Assembly: GCF_907164905.1 (NCBI RefSeq) | Contig: NZ_CAJRAF010000002.1 | Coordinates: 4,116,001-4,180,000, forward strand | Direction of reading: 5' to 3' | DNA: 64,000 bases | Origin: Dyadobacter sp. CECT 9275 | GTDB lineage: Bacteria; Bacteroidota; Bacteroidia; Cytophagales; Spirosomataceae | Shown here: positions 27,857 to 36,157 of the stretch, piece after piece | Position numbering within the stretch: the first letter of the stretch is position 1 | How the letters are laid out: the number at the start of each line of letters is the position of its first letter | Position numbers and translations under genes: made by a program | Notes under the pieces: model-generated | Told to the model about the DNA's origin: nothing | Database searches by the model: none | The model's input: the letters and a program-made list of their open reading frames with translations, nothing else

Positions 27857-27981
27857 AACCGTTACTTATTGACATTGCAAATATCAGTACTAATTTCTGA
27901 ACCACTTTCCTGAACCATCCTGATTTTACTTAATGAGAAGACATAAAATAACAACGGTACGTTGCATGACAGTATTAACAG

Positions 27982-28545
27982 ATGAAAAACACGATTGAAA
28001 AGATAAACAGTTTCGGGCTCGACGAATCCCTTGTTCCGCTGCTGTCGTCTCTGCTGATCAAAGCGGAGTATCCGAAGGGCCACGTGCTGATTCGTGAAGG
28101 CCGTAACGAAAGGTCCTTGTATTTCCTTGAAACAGGTATTGCCCGAGCTTTTTCTAACAAGGAAGAAAAGGAAGTGACTTTCTGGTTTGGAAAGGAGGGA
28201 GACGTACTGCTTTCCTTAAAAAGCTATTTTGCCAATGAACCGGGTTATGAAAGTATTGAATTGCTTGAAAAGGCTGTGGTTTATCAGCTCAGTCATCAGT
28301 TGCTGGCCCGTCTTTACGATACCAATGTTCAGCTTGCCAACTGGGGACGGAAGTTTGCAGAATATGAGTTGATATTGGCCGAGGAGCGCCATATTTCCAG
28401 GCATTTTAAAACGGCTTCTGAGCGTTATGATGATTTTATGATCCGTTTCCCCGGCTTGATCAACCGTGTTAAGCTCAGTCATGTGGCGTCCTATCTGGGC
28501 ATCAGCCAGGTATCTTTAAGTCGTATCAGGGGAGAAAGAAGATGA
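27982..28545 (+). CDS. Crp/Fnr family transcriptional regulator
   Basis: A 187-residue cyclic-nucleotide-binding-fold regulator. The effector beta-barrel spans about residues 10-125 (YPKGHVLIREGRNERSLYFLETGIARAF) and a short HTH closes the protein (KLSHVASYLGISQVSLSRIRG). There is no cysteine cluster for an Fe-S centre and the phosphate-binding cassette of true cAMP receptors is not conserved, so the signal is unknown. Its closest neighbour downstream is the SMR exporter at 28660, 114 bases away on the same strand. Confidence 0.88.
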   Translation: MKNTIEKINSFGLDESLVPLLSSLLIKAEYPKGHVLIREGRNERSLYFLETGIARAFSNKEEKEVTFWFGKEGDVLLSLKSYFANEPGYESIELLEKAVVYQLSHQLLARLYDTNVQLANWGRKFAEYELILAEERHISRHFKTASERYDDFMIRFPGLINRVKLSHVASYLGISQVSLSRIRGERR

Positions 28546-28659
28546 TGTTTTTTTACAATTGTTAAATTTTCTGCACTACCGTCTTCCGACCTTTGCAAGA
28601 GGATCTTCCAGCTGCACCTTGTAAACCAGTGGCTGCGAAGGTTTGGATTTAACAACAGG

Positions 28660-28980
28660 ATGATGGCTTGGTTATATCTTTTGGCGGCAGGTTTGTTTGA
28701 AGTGGGATTTACTGCGTCCTTGAAACTATCCGGGAATTTTTCAAACATTCGCTGGAGTATTGTTTTCCTGGTTTGCGTTTCGATGAGCTTTTTATTGCTC
28801 AACAAAGCGGCACAAACCATACCACTGGGTACTGCTTATGCCGTCTGGACGGGTATAGGGGCAGTAGGAACTGTGGTGACCGGCATCGTTCTGTTTAGGG
28901 AGCCGTCAGACTTTTGGCGCCTTTTCTTTGTATTTCTCCTGATAGGTGCGCTGATCGGTTTAAAAATAGTTTCGAAATAA
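28660..28980 (+). CDS. Small multidrug resistance family exporter, SugE/Gdx-like
   Basis: A 106-residue four-helix SMR protein. The essential membrane glutamate is in AAGLFEVGFTASLKLS (TM1), and the family pattern LGTAYAVWTGIGAVGTV follows in TM3. GLFEV wording and the KLS after TM1 resemble the SugE/Gdx group (guanidinium export) more than QacE drug pumps; this subtype call is tentative. Two ATGs stand in tandem at 28660 and 28663. No guanidine riboswitch was recognised upstream. Confidence 0.87.
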   Translation: MMAWLYLLAAGLFEVGFTASLKLSGNFSNIRWSIVFLVCVSMSFLLLNKAAQTIPLGTAYAVWTGIGAVGTVVTGIVLFREPSDFWRLFFVFLLIGALIGLKIVSK

Positions 28981-29006
28981 CTCTGCGTGCTTTCTGCAAG
29001 TGGAGT

Positions 29007-30470
29007 TCATTCTCCCCAGCGCCATTCCTGGCCAATCACCAGTTCCTGTTTCAGCCCCTGCGAGATGAGGAAATCTCTTGTTTTGGTATCCGACAGTTTT
29101 TTGACAGCCAGTGTTTCGGCATTGGCAAGTGCATAAAGGTACATGGAAGCAACACGTACGGTATTTTCAAGCTGTGGTTTATTTACAAGAGAAAAATCGT
29201 CACAATCAGCATGATAACATTGCAAGACATTGGGATCCAGGTGGCCCGACAGGCCTGCAATGGGGATTCCTTCCAGCATAAATGGCTGGTGGTCGCTGTG
29301 CAACCCGGCGCGATTGCTGAGTTCATTTTTGTAGGAGGGGTGCACGTTTTGGACAGACTGGCTCACGCCTCTGAAAAAGGGCTCCATATCGTCACGCCCG
29401 AATATATTGACACCTCTTGGATCGTTGGTCATGTCGAGGTTCATCATGTAACCAACTTTATTGATATCTCCCGTTCTTTTTAATTCACTTACAAAATGCT
29501 TCGAGCCTAAAAGTCCCTGTTCTTCTCCCATGAACAGTACAAACTGAATCGTACGCTCCGGCTTGATCTTTAATTTACGGAACGTGCGGGCAATATCCAT
29601 CACCGCGAATGAGCCGATTCCGTTGTCGATCGCGCCAGTAGCCAGATCCCACGAATCAAGGTGGCCGCCAATAATTACTTTTTCATCTGATTTTCCTTTT
29701 AAAGTAGCAACGACATTCCGGGCCTTGATGGCCCTGGAAATATTGTGCATGCTGATTTGCGCCTCCAGAGGGCCTTCTTCCGCTATCCATTTTCTGAGTT
29801 CAGTTCCGCTGTCATTTGAAATGCTGACTGCCGGAATGGAAATAATGGCGCCTGTTACCGAAGCTGTCCCTGTCAGCAGGATTTTTCCCGGTGCTCCGTT
29901 TACCATAATAATGCCGTTGGCACCGTATTTAATGGCAAGTGCCGTTTTTTCAGACCTGTGCAGGTTTTTTTTGCCTGTAACCCCCGAAAGCCCTATGTTG
30001 GCAAGCACAATTTTACCTTTGACTTTGTTTTTTGCGCTCTCAAAGTCTTCTTCCAGGCCGTTGCCCACGTCCACAATTTCGCCCTGGAGGTTGGCGTCAA
30101 CAGGGGAGTGCGCAAGAGAAACCACGGGAATATCCCTGAAATTATCGCTGCTTCCTGGTGCTACACTCAGCGTAACCGTATCACGCATCCAGGCTTCCAC
30201 TTCAAAGGGCTGGTAAACAACGTCCGTAAAGCCGTATTGTCTTAAAAGCGTGTAAGCGTATTCCTCCGCTTTTTCCCCGTTGGCACTTCCTGTAAGGCGG
30301 TGCCCGATGGTGCTGGTTGCTATCTCCAGTGTTTCATACACCTTGCTATGTTTTCTGATCTCGTTATCGAGGCGTGAAAAGGGTTTGTCCCAATTCTTTT
30401 CACTGAACCTAAATCCGGTAAAGCATAACAAAATGCTGCCAGCCACAACCACCAGTACATTTCTTTTCAT
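29007..30470 (-). CDS. M28 family metallopeptidase with PA domain
   Basis: Starting at the ATG at 30470 (487 residues), because a signal peptide opens here (MKRNVLVVVAGSILLCFTGF). A PA (protease-associated) domain lies at about 120-250. The M28 zinc sites follow: GGHLDSWDLATGAIDNG, GEEQGLLGSKHF (catalytic and ligand Glu), NLDMTND, and a C-terminal HSDHQPFML with the last His ligand. These are co-catalytic di-zinc aminopeptidases or carboxypeptidases. It is predicted to be exported to the periplasm or surface; substrate is unknown. Confidence 0.92.
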   Translation of the reverse strand: MKRNVLVVVAGSILLCFTGFRFSEKNWDKPFSRLDNEIRKHSKVYETLEIATSTIGHRLTGSANGEKAEEYAYTLLRQYGFTDVVYQPFEVEAWMRDTVTLSVAPGSSDNFRDIPVVSLAHSPVDANLQGEIVDVGNGLEEDFESAKNKVKGKIVLANIGLSGVTGKKNLHRSEKTALAIKYGANGIIMVNGAPGKILLTGTASVTGAIISIPAVSISNDSGTELRKWIAEEGPLEAQISMHNISRAIKARNVVATLKGKSDEKVIIGGHLDSWDLATGAIDNGIGSFAVMDIARTFRKLKIKPERTIQFVLFMGEEQGLLGSKHFVSELKRTGDINKVGYMMNLDMTNDPRGVNIFGRDDMEPFFRGVSQSVQNVHPSYKNELSNRAGLHSDHQPFMLEGIPIAGLSGHLDPNVLQCYHADCDDFSLVNKPQLENTVRVASMYLYALANAETLAVKKLSDTKTRDFLISQGLKQELVIGQEWRWGE

Positions 30471-30657
30471 AATTCCTTTATATGGCAATTTGTTGTCAAA
30501 AGTCTAAATTTTATGGGAAAGTCCAGTAATTTTTAGCTTTATTAAAGTTAACACAATTTAGGCTGCAAATTGATTCCCCTGACAGCGAGAACTTTTCAAA
30601 ACAGTCATCATTTTTTATATATGAAAATTAACAGGGCAGCACAAATTCTGATATTGG

Positions 30658-30686
30658 TTATAAAGTGTAGAATTAACACTTTATAA
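30658..30686. promoter_or_regulatory. Perfect 11-bp inverted repeat in front of xylB
   Basis: TTATAAAGTGT and ACACTTTATAA are exact reverse complements with a 7-base spacer, starting 111 bases before the xylB ATG. The AT-rich arms and lack of a T-tract argue against a terminator. A dimeric regulator site controlling xylB is the simplest reading. Confidence 0.5.
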
Positions 30687-30768
30687 TGTGAGTGATTTTG
30701 GGATAAATTCATCAAATTTGTGTGATTTAGTATTAATCTTTCTGTAAAATAGCATTTAAAGTTCCTGT

Positions 30769-32247
30769 ATGTATTTCTTAGGATTTGATTTAGGCAGTTC
30801 TTCTGTAAAGGCATGTTTACTGAATGCCGAAACTGGTCAGGCAGTTGCCTCGGCATTTTTTCCTGAAAAAGAAATGGCCATCGCCTCTCCCAAGTCCGGT
30901 TATGCTGAGCAGCAACCTGACCTCTGGTGGGAAAATGCCTGCCTGGCTGCCAAGGCCGTCATGCAAAAATCGGGTGTTTCGCCGGATGCGGTAGGTGCAA
31001 TAGGTATCTCGTATCAGATGCATGGGCTGGTTGTGGTCGACAAGGACCTGAATGTGCTGCGGCCGTCGATCATCTGGTGTGACAGCCGGGCAGTTGAAGT
31101 GGGTAACAAGGCCATGGAAGCTTTGGGTGAAGCGTATGTTCTGCCGCACCTGCTCAATTCTCCAGGAAATTTTACTGCTTCCAAGCTGGCCTGGGTAAAA
31201 CAAAACGAGCCTGATGTTTTTGCCAAAGTTTATAAATTCATGTTGCCGGGAGATTACCTGGCGGCGCGGATGACCGGGGATATCGTAACAACACCATCCG
31301 GGTTGTCCGAAGGGATTTTCTGGGATTTTGTTGGTGAAAAACCCGCTGCTTTTCTTTTTGATTATTTTGGCTTTTCACCCGATCTGCTTCCGGAGGTATT
31401 GCCGTCGTTTTCGGAGCAGGGAAGACTTACCGCCGAGGCTGCGTCCGTACTGGGGCTCAAGGCAAGGATACCCATTACATACCGTGCAGGTGATCAGCCC
31501 AATAATGCTTTTTCGCTTAATGTACTGGAGCCGGGCGAGGTGGCGGCAACTGCTGGTACTTCAGGTGTGGTGTACGGGGTAAGCGAACAAATCAAATTTG
31601 ACCCACAGTCCCGCGTGAATACTTTTCTCCACGTAAACCCGATCGCCGACGCAGCCCGTTATGGGGTATTACTTTGTGTTAACGGTACGGGAAGTCTCAA
31701 CGGCTGGCTAAGGAATATTCTTTTACAGGGAAGCCTGTCTTACCCTGATATGAACCAGATAGGCTCACAAGCCCCGGTTGGTTCCGACGGGCTGTTATGT
31801 TATCCTTTCGGAAACGGAGCGGAACGGATGCTGGAAAACCGTGATCCAGGGGCTACTTTCCAGGGGTTACAGTTCAGCAGGCACGGATTGAGCCATTGGA
31901 CGCGTGCAGCTCAGGAGGGGATTGTTTTCGCCCTTTATTATGGAATGGAAATTATGGAGACGGTCGGGGTATCTCTCAAAAATATCCGTGCCGGGGAAGC
32001 CAATATGTTTTTAAGCCCGGTTTTCAGGGAAACATTTGCCAATGTTTCGGGGGCCAGTGTAGAGTTATACAATACCGATGGCGCGCAGGGTGCGGCCAGG
32101 GCGGCCGGTTTTGGACTCGGCTATTATAAAACCAGGGAAGAGGCGTTTGTAGGCCTGTCCGCCGTTAAAACCATTGAGCCGGACACACAGCTGATTGACG
32201 CTACCCGTAATGCTTATGCCGACTGGAAAGCTGCAATGCCCGAATAG
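30769..32247 (+). CDS. xylB: Xylulokinase
   Basis: A 492-residue FGGY-family sugar kinase. The N-terminal phosphate-binding loop FLGFDLGSSSVKACLL and the substrate block QMHGLVVVD (xylulokinases carry QMHG) are present, and AGDQPNNAF with the second FGGY signature near TAGTSGVVYG support the call. It phosphorylates D-xylulose with ATP to xylulose-5-phosphate. No xylA or transporter is adjacent. A perfect inverted repeat lies 83 bases before the gene and a hairpin follows it. Confidence 0.92.
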   Translation: MYFLGFDLGSSSVKACLLNAETGQAVASAFFPEKEMAIASPKSGYAEQQPDLWWENACLAAKAVMQKSGVSPDAVGAIGISYQMHGLVVVDKDLNVLRPSIIWCDSRAVEVGNKAMEALGEAYVLPHLLNSPGNFTASKLAWVKQNEPDVFAKVYKFMLPGDYLAARMTGDIVTTPSGLSEGIFWDFVGEKPAAFLFDYFGFSPDLLPEVLPSFSEQGRLTAEAASVLGLKARIPITYRAGDQPNNAFSLNVLEPGEVAATAGTSGVVYGVSEQIKFDPQSRVNTFLHVNPIADAARYGVLLCVNGTGSLNGWLRNILLQGSLSYPDMNQIGSQAPVGSDGLLCYPFGNGAERMLENRDPGATFQGLQFSRHGLSHWTRAAQEGIVFALYYGMEIMETVGVSLKNIRAGEANMFLSPVFRETFANVSGASVELYNTDGAQGAARAAGFGLGYYKTREEAFVGLSAVKTIEPDTQLIDATRNAYADWKAAMPE

Positions 32248-32255
32248 CAAGATAT

Positions 32256-32293
32256 GAAGCCGTTAAGTTTTGAAAACAACACTTAACGGCTTC
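32256..32293. terminator. Hairpin between convergent xylB and ssb
   Basis: A perfect 13-bp inverted repeat (GAAGCCGTTAAGT / ACTTAACGGCTTC) with a 12-base loop lies 9 bases after the xylB stop and 22 bases from the ssb stop. No long T-run follows, so it may act in both directions as a stabilising or rho-independent end. Confidence 0.65.
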
Positions 32294-32314
32294 TCTGGTA
32301 TACAAGATCAGCAC

Positions 32315-32650
32315 TCATGCTTTTGAATCCTGCGTTTTTTTTGCTTCCTCCACTTTGAAGGCTACGATTTCGACCATACGCACCGTCTGATTCTCTTTGT
32401 TCTGATACTGCCTGTAGCTGAGCCTCCCTTCAACAGATACCATTTTCCCTCTCTCAAGAAACTTTTCGCAGCGTTCGGCCAGCTGGCCCCAGGCTACGAT
32501 ATTGTGCCAGGCTGTGTTTTTTACCTCTTCTTTGTTTTTGTTTAAATAGGTTTCATTGGTGGCCAGAGAAAAGGTTGCCACTTTACCGGTACCGAAATCT
32601 TTCACATTAATTTCGCGTCCCACGTTTCCGATTAATTTAACTGCGTTCAT
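32315..32650 (-). CDS. ssb: Single-stranded DNA-binding protein, short form
   Basis: A 111-residue OB-fold SSB: VKLIGNVGREINVK, FSLATNETYLNKNKEEV, TAWHNIVAWGQLAERCEKFLERG and SVEGRLSYRQYQ are the four family blocks. It binds single-stranded DNA during replication and repair. The linker and the acidic DDDIPF-type tip that recruit partner proteins are missing: the chain ends EEAKKTQDSKA right after the fold. A second, full-length SSB is therefore expected elsewhere in the genome. Confidence 0.93.
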   Translation of the reverse strand: MNAVKLIGNVGREINVKDFGTGKVATFSLATNETYLNKNKEEVKNTAWHNIVAWGQLAERCEKFLERGKMVSVEGRLSYRQYQNKENQTVRMVEIVAFKVEEAKKTQDSKA

Positions 32651-32763
32651 GTCCGTTTTTGTTTATAGGTGAATGTTGATAAGTCCGATGCAAACCGGCC
32701 TGACAAAGGTGAAAGGTTTGATTTGCATTCCTCGGTTAATAATCATTTACAGTCACCTATAAG

Positions 32764-32785
32764 CATTTGTAAGCGTTTACAAATG
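32764..32785. promoter_or_regulatory. cre-like 22-bp operator palindrome
   Basis: Twenty of 22 positions are symmetric around a central CG. The core TGTAAGCGTTTACA fits the TGnnAnCGnTnnCA pattern bound by LacI-family proteins such as CcpA. It lies between the divergent ssb (start 32650) and the zinc-ribbon gene (start 32868). No CcpA is expected in Bacteroidota, so another LacI-type protein would be the reader. Confidence 0.5.
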
Positions 32786-32867
32786 GTAAATGGAAGGGCT
32801 ATCAACCAAGGAGGGAATTGATTATATTGCATGGATTTACACTTCCGAAACTAAAAATGAAACACTT

Positions 32868-33263
32868 ATGAAGAATTGTCTGGAATGCGATAAGCCGCTG
32901 ATGGGGCGGGTCGACAAGAAATTCTGTTCTGACATGTGCCGGAACAGCTATAACAACCGGCTCAATTCCGATTCACATAATCTTATCAGGAATATCAATA
33001 ACCAGCTCCGCAGAAATCGCAGAATTCTGGAAGAGTTATGCCCGGAGGAAAAGGCCCGTACCAGCAAGAGTTTTTTGATCACCAAAGGATTTGACTTTAA
33101 CCTCCTCACCAGCGTGCGTCCCACGCAGAAGGGAAGTATTTATCATTTTGTTTACGACTACGGCTATCTCGAACTTGAAAACGACTTTTACCTGATCGTA
33201 AAAGATAACAGGCTGGAAAAACAGCTGTCCGGCTCCAAGGATTACGGCAAGGCTGATAGCTAA
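32868..33263 (+). CDS. Zinc-ribbon protein of unknown function
   Basis: I start at the ATG at 32868 (131 residues); the open frame reaches further upstream but that part overlaps the operator-like palindrome region and is not protein-like. Four cysteines in the pattern C-x2-C ... C-x3-C (NCLECDKPL ... KFCSDMCRN, residues 3-25) form a zinc ribbon like the DUF2116 type. A basic helical stretch (RNINNQLRRNRRILEE) follows, then a beta-rich C-terminal part (FHFVYDYGYLELE-like, about 90-120). A nucleic-acid-binding role is plausible from the basic helix; the function is unknown. Confidence 0.72.
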   Translation: MKNCLECDKPLMGRVDKKFCSDMCRNSYNNRLNSDSHNLIRNINNQLRRNRRILEELCPEEKARTSKSFLITKGFDFNLLTSVRPTQKGSIYHFVYDYGYLELENDFYLIVKDNRLEKQLSGSKDYGKADS

Positions 33264-33343
33264 TTGCCACAGGTAAAACAGATCAGTACATTGCCGTTTT
33301 TAAAATAAAAGTATTTTTGCATTTCAATACAAACAACCACGTG

Positions 33344-34219
33344 ATGAAAAGAGTTAGTCTGAGCGATTCCGGTCCCAAAGTTTCGGAAGCAATATATGGT
33401 TTCTGGAGATGGACGGACGAAGGATCGGAAACCACCGCCAAAATTGAAAAAACGGTTAATCTGTGTCTGGAACTGGGTATTAATACTTTTGACCACGCAG
33501 ATGTTTACGGAAATTTTGCAGTGGAAGAGCATTTCGGTAAGCTCATTCAACGTAAATCGTTCAATCGGCAGGATCTTGTATTGTTCAGTAAATGCGGGAT
33601 AAGGAAATCGGAAAACGGGCATTTTAATTATTTTGACACTTCCAGGGACCACATTGTTAACAGCATTGACGGTTCGTTGAAGAGGCTGAAAACCGATTAT
33701 CTGGATATTTTTCTGTTACAACAAAGTGATTTCCTGGCCGATCCCGAGGAAACCGCCGGTGCACTGGCGGAAATCGTGAAGTCGGGCAAGGCACGGCATA
33801 TCGGGGTCACCAATTTTTCGGTTTTTCAGCACCAGTTACTGGCGTCCTACCTGAGGTTGCCGATCGTGACCAACCATATCGAACTGAATCTGATGAATAC
33901 GTCAGCTATCGAAGACGGCCGGATCGACTTCATCAAGCAGAGCTATAGCAAACCACTGGCCTGGGCACCACTTGCAGGAGGGAAAATCCTGAATGGGACA
34001 GACGAAAAAATTGTGCTGCTGAGGGCCAAACTTGAAAGCATCGGTAAGAAATATAATGCTAACATTGAGCAAATGGCGGTTGCCTGGCTTATGAAACTAG
34101 GGACATTACCCATCATTGGTTCCATGGCGGAAAGCCGGATCCGCAATGCAGCGAGCGCATCAGACATTAAACTGGAACGTCAGGACTGGTATGAGATCTA
34201 CCAGTTTGCCGTGAGATAA
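33344..34219 (+). CDS. Aldo/keto reductase, YdhF-like
   Basis: Starting at the ATG at 33344 (291 residues). It has the TIM-barrel AKR pattern: TFDHADVYGNF supplies the catalytic Asp and Tyr, LFSKCGIR the catalytic Lys. The strand that normally ends in the catalytic His (LLIHRPDP in YdhF) reads FLLQQSDF here, so His is replaced by Gln. The C-terminal NADPH loop ends in LPIIGSMAESRI (phosphate-binding Ser/Arg). Substrate is unknown; activity of the usual kind is doubtful without the His. Confidence 0.87.
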   Translation: MKRVSLSDSGPKVSEAIYGFWRWTDEGSETTAKIEKTVNLCLELGINTFDHADVYGNFAVEEHFGKLIQRKSFNRQDLVLFSKCGIRKSENGHFNYFDTSRDHIVNSIDGSLKRLKTDYLDIFLLQQSDFLADPEETAGALAEIVKSGKARHIGVTNFSVFQHQLLASYLRLPIVTNHIELNLMNTSAIEDGRIDFIKQSYSKPLAWAPLAGGKILNGTDEKIVLLRAKLESIGKKYNANIEQMAVAWLMKLGTLPIIGSMAESRIRNAASASDIKLERQDWYEIYQFAVR

Positions 34220-34232
34220 CCGTTGTCAGGAT

Positions 34233-34811
34233 TTATTCTTTCAGCTGCTTTGCATCCAGTTTCCGGATAATCTGTTTTTTGTCAAACAGTAGTCTCCAGA
34301 GCGCGAAGCCGGTTTTTTGAGATACCGCGCAGGCCTTGCAAATGACATTGTCTCCTGGTACGGGAGTGTTGTATACCAGCAGCGAATCGTTAAGCTGCTG
34401 GATATTATCTTTACTTGTCGGGTTGTTTTTGGCGCTGTAAAGGTATGCCTGCAAGAGCTCCTTTTCTTTGGGGAATAGTATTTTACTGGCAGTATCTGCC
34501 TCGGTGAGCAGGTGTATCGCCACGCCGTATTCTTTTCGCAGAGCGGCCAGCACGGGGATTGTTTCCGGGTTTTTGCAAACTTCACCTGCTTTGTCCGGAA
34601 AGGCCGTAATTTCCTTCTCAAGCGCTTTTTGGGCGATCTGGGATATTTTTTTACCCCATTCATCCACCGTGTAGATCAGCTGGGTATTGGTTACACGTTT
34701 GATCTGGCTTGCCTTTATTTCCTTTGAAAGCTCTTTGGTATTGTCGAGCCGTTTGGAATTACAGCTTAAAAAGACAGTAGAAAAAGTCAGTAGGAGGATA
34801 AGGTTTTTCAT
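34233..34811 (-). CDS. Lipoprotein of unknown function
   Basis: From the ATG at 34811 (192 residues) a lipobox opens the protein (LLTFSTVFLSC), giving Cys17 as the lipid anchor. The rest is mainly helical and charged, with one Cys-rich piece near the C-terminus (CKACAVSQKTGFALW). I do not recognise the family. The TAxx-type promoter was not seen. It converges with the aldo/keto reductase gene 13 bases away. Confidence 0.65.
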   Translation of the reverse strand: MKNLILLLTFSTVFLSCNSKRLDNTKELSKEIKASQIKRVTNTQLIYTVDEWGKKISQIAQKALEKEITAFPDKAGEVCKNPETIPVLAALRKEYGVAIHLLTEADTASKILFPKEKELLQAYLYSAKNNPTSKDNIQQLNDSLLVYNTPVPGDNVICKACAVSQKTGFALWRLLFDKKQIIRKLDAKQLKE

Positions 34812-34940
34812 AACAAGATCGGTACAGCATTGGAAATGGATATGCAAAGCAACAAACGGAAATTGATTAATCAATTTTTTTCGGGCTTAAACATTGGCGG
34901 AAATGTCAGCAGGAAGCCCAAAGTGGAACAATCGTGCGCA

Positions 34941-34972
34941 TTGACATAGCAACCGAATATTCCGTATCTTTG
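34941..34972 (+). promoter_or_regulatory. Promoter of prfA
   Basis: TTGACA at 34941 and TATCTTTG at 34965-34972 (consensus TAnnTTTG) are separated so that TTGA and the -7 box are 20 bases apart, close to the Bacteroidota optimum. The -7 box is 37 bases before the prfA ATG. Confidence 0.55.
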
Positions 34973-35009
34973 TGCCCCGAACAAGTTGGGTAATAGATAC
35001 CAGTGCATC

Positions 35010-36083
35010 ATGAAAGATAAGTTAGAAGCCATAAAAGAGCGGTTTGAAGAAGTTTCCCAGCAGATTATACAGCCAGAAATTGTTTCTGACTCCAGTAGAT
35101 ATTCCAAGATCAGCAAGGAGTACAAGGAGCTAGGCCGTATTGTGGAGCAGTATGAGAAATTACAGAAGTTACAGAAAGATATAGCAGGCACCAAGGAGCT
35201 CATTGCTACTGAAAAGGATGAGGAACTGCGTGAAATGGCAAAAGAAGAGCTGGATGATCTTAACCCGAAACTGGAAGAACTGGAACAGACGATCAAAGAA
35301 CTGCTGATCCCCAAAGATCCTAATGATAGCCGGAATATAATCCTGGAGGTAAGAGGAGGAACTGGTGGCGATGAAGCCGCTATTTTTGCCGGTGACCTTT
35401 TCAGGATGTACCAGCGTTTTTTTGAAAAAATGGGCTGGCGGTCGTCTATCATGGATTTTACGGAAGGTACCAACGGCGGGTATAAGGAAATTATCTGTAA
35501 AGTGGAGGGAGAGGACGTATATGGTAAGATGAAATTTGAATCAGGCGTACACCGCGTTCAGCGTGTTCCGCAGACCGAATCTCAGGGGCGTATACATACC
35601 TCGGCCGCGTCGGTGGCGGTGTTGCCTGAAGCGGAAGAGGTGGATGTGCAGATCAACATGAATGATGTAAGGGTTGATACCTTCCAGTCGTCAGGTGCTG
35701 GCGGACAGTCTGTTAACACCACATACTCCGCCGTGAGGCTCACCCACATTCCTTCCGGGCTTGTTGTGAGCTGCCAGGATGAGCGGTCGCAGCTGAAAAA
35801 CAAAGACCGGGCTTTGAGTGTGTTGCGGTCACGCCTTTATGAAATTGAACTGAAGAAACACAACGATGCCATCAGCTCGCAGCGTAAATCTATGGTAGGA
35901 AGCGGTGACCGTTCGGACAAGATCAGGACCTACAACTACCCTCAGAGCCGCATCACGGATCATCGTATTGGTTACACCGTTTACAATCTTCCTGCGGTGA
36001 TGGAAGGAGACATCGGAGATTTTATAGAGCAACTGCGTATCGCCGAAAACGCGGAGCGTATGCAGGAGGGAGAGACTGTGTAA
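35010..36083 (+). CDS. prfA: Peptide chain release factor 1
   Basis: A 357-residue RF1 from the ATG at 35010 (an earlier ATG adds eight residues before the usual MKDKLEAIKERF start). The codon-recognition tripeptide of RF1, PxT, appears as P187-Q188-T189, followed by ESQGRIHTSAASVAVLPE. The catalytic GGQ is at residues 231-233. It recognises UAA and UAG and releases the nascent peptide. A hairpin with a GAAA loop follows 50 bases after the stop. Confidence 0.97.
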   Translation: MKDKLEAIKERFEEVSQQIIQPEIVSDSSRYSKISKEYKELGRIVEQYEKLQKLQKDIAGTKELIATEKDEELREMAKEELDDLNPKLEELEQTIKELLIPKDPNDSRNIILEVRGGTGGDEAAIFAGDLFRMYQRFFEKMGWRSSIMDFTEGTNGGYKEIICKVEGEDVYGKMKFESGVHRVQRVPQTESQGRIHTSAASVAVLPEAEEVDVQINMNDVRVDTFQSSGAGGQSVNTTYSAVRLTHIPSGLVVSCQDERSQLKNKDRALSVLRSRLYEIELKKHNDAISSQRKSMVGSGDRSDKIRTYNYPQSRITDHRIGYTVYNLPAVMEGDIGDFIEQLRIAENAERMQEGETV

Positions 36084-36133
36084 GTTTCAAAAATATTTAT
36101 AAGACAAATCAAGTCTTGGCTAATTCATATTAG

Positions 36134-36157
36134 GCGTGGCGAAAGTCACGCTTTTTT
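36134..36157 (+). terminator. prfA terminator with GAAA tetraloop
   Basis: A 7-bp stem, GCGTGGC/GTCACGC (one G-T pair), closes a GAAA tetraloop, followed by six Ts. It is 50 bases after the prfA stop and abuts the end of the pseudogene at 36156. Confidence 0.8.

Noticed and set aside
34871..35473. A 200-codon minus-strand frame over the prfA start
   Set aside because: It covers the prfA promoter and start and is rich in Ser/Leu low-complexity sequence; prfA is unmistakable on the other strand.
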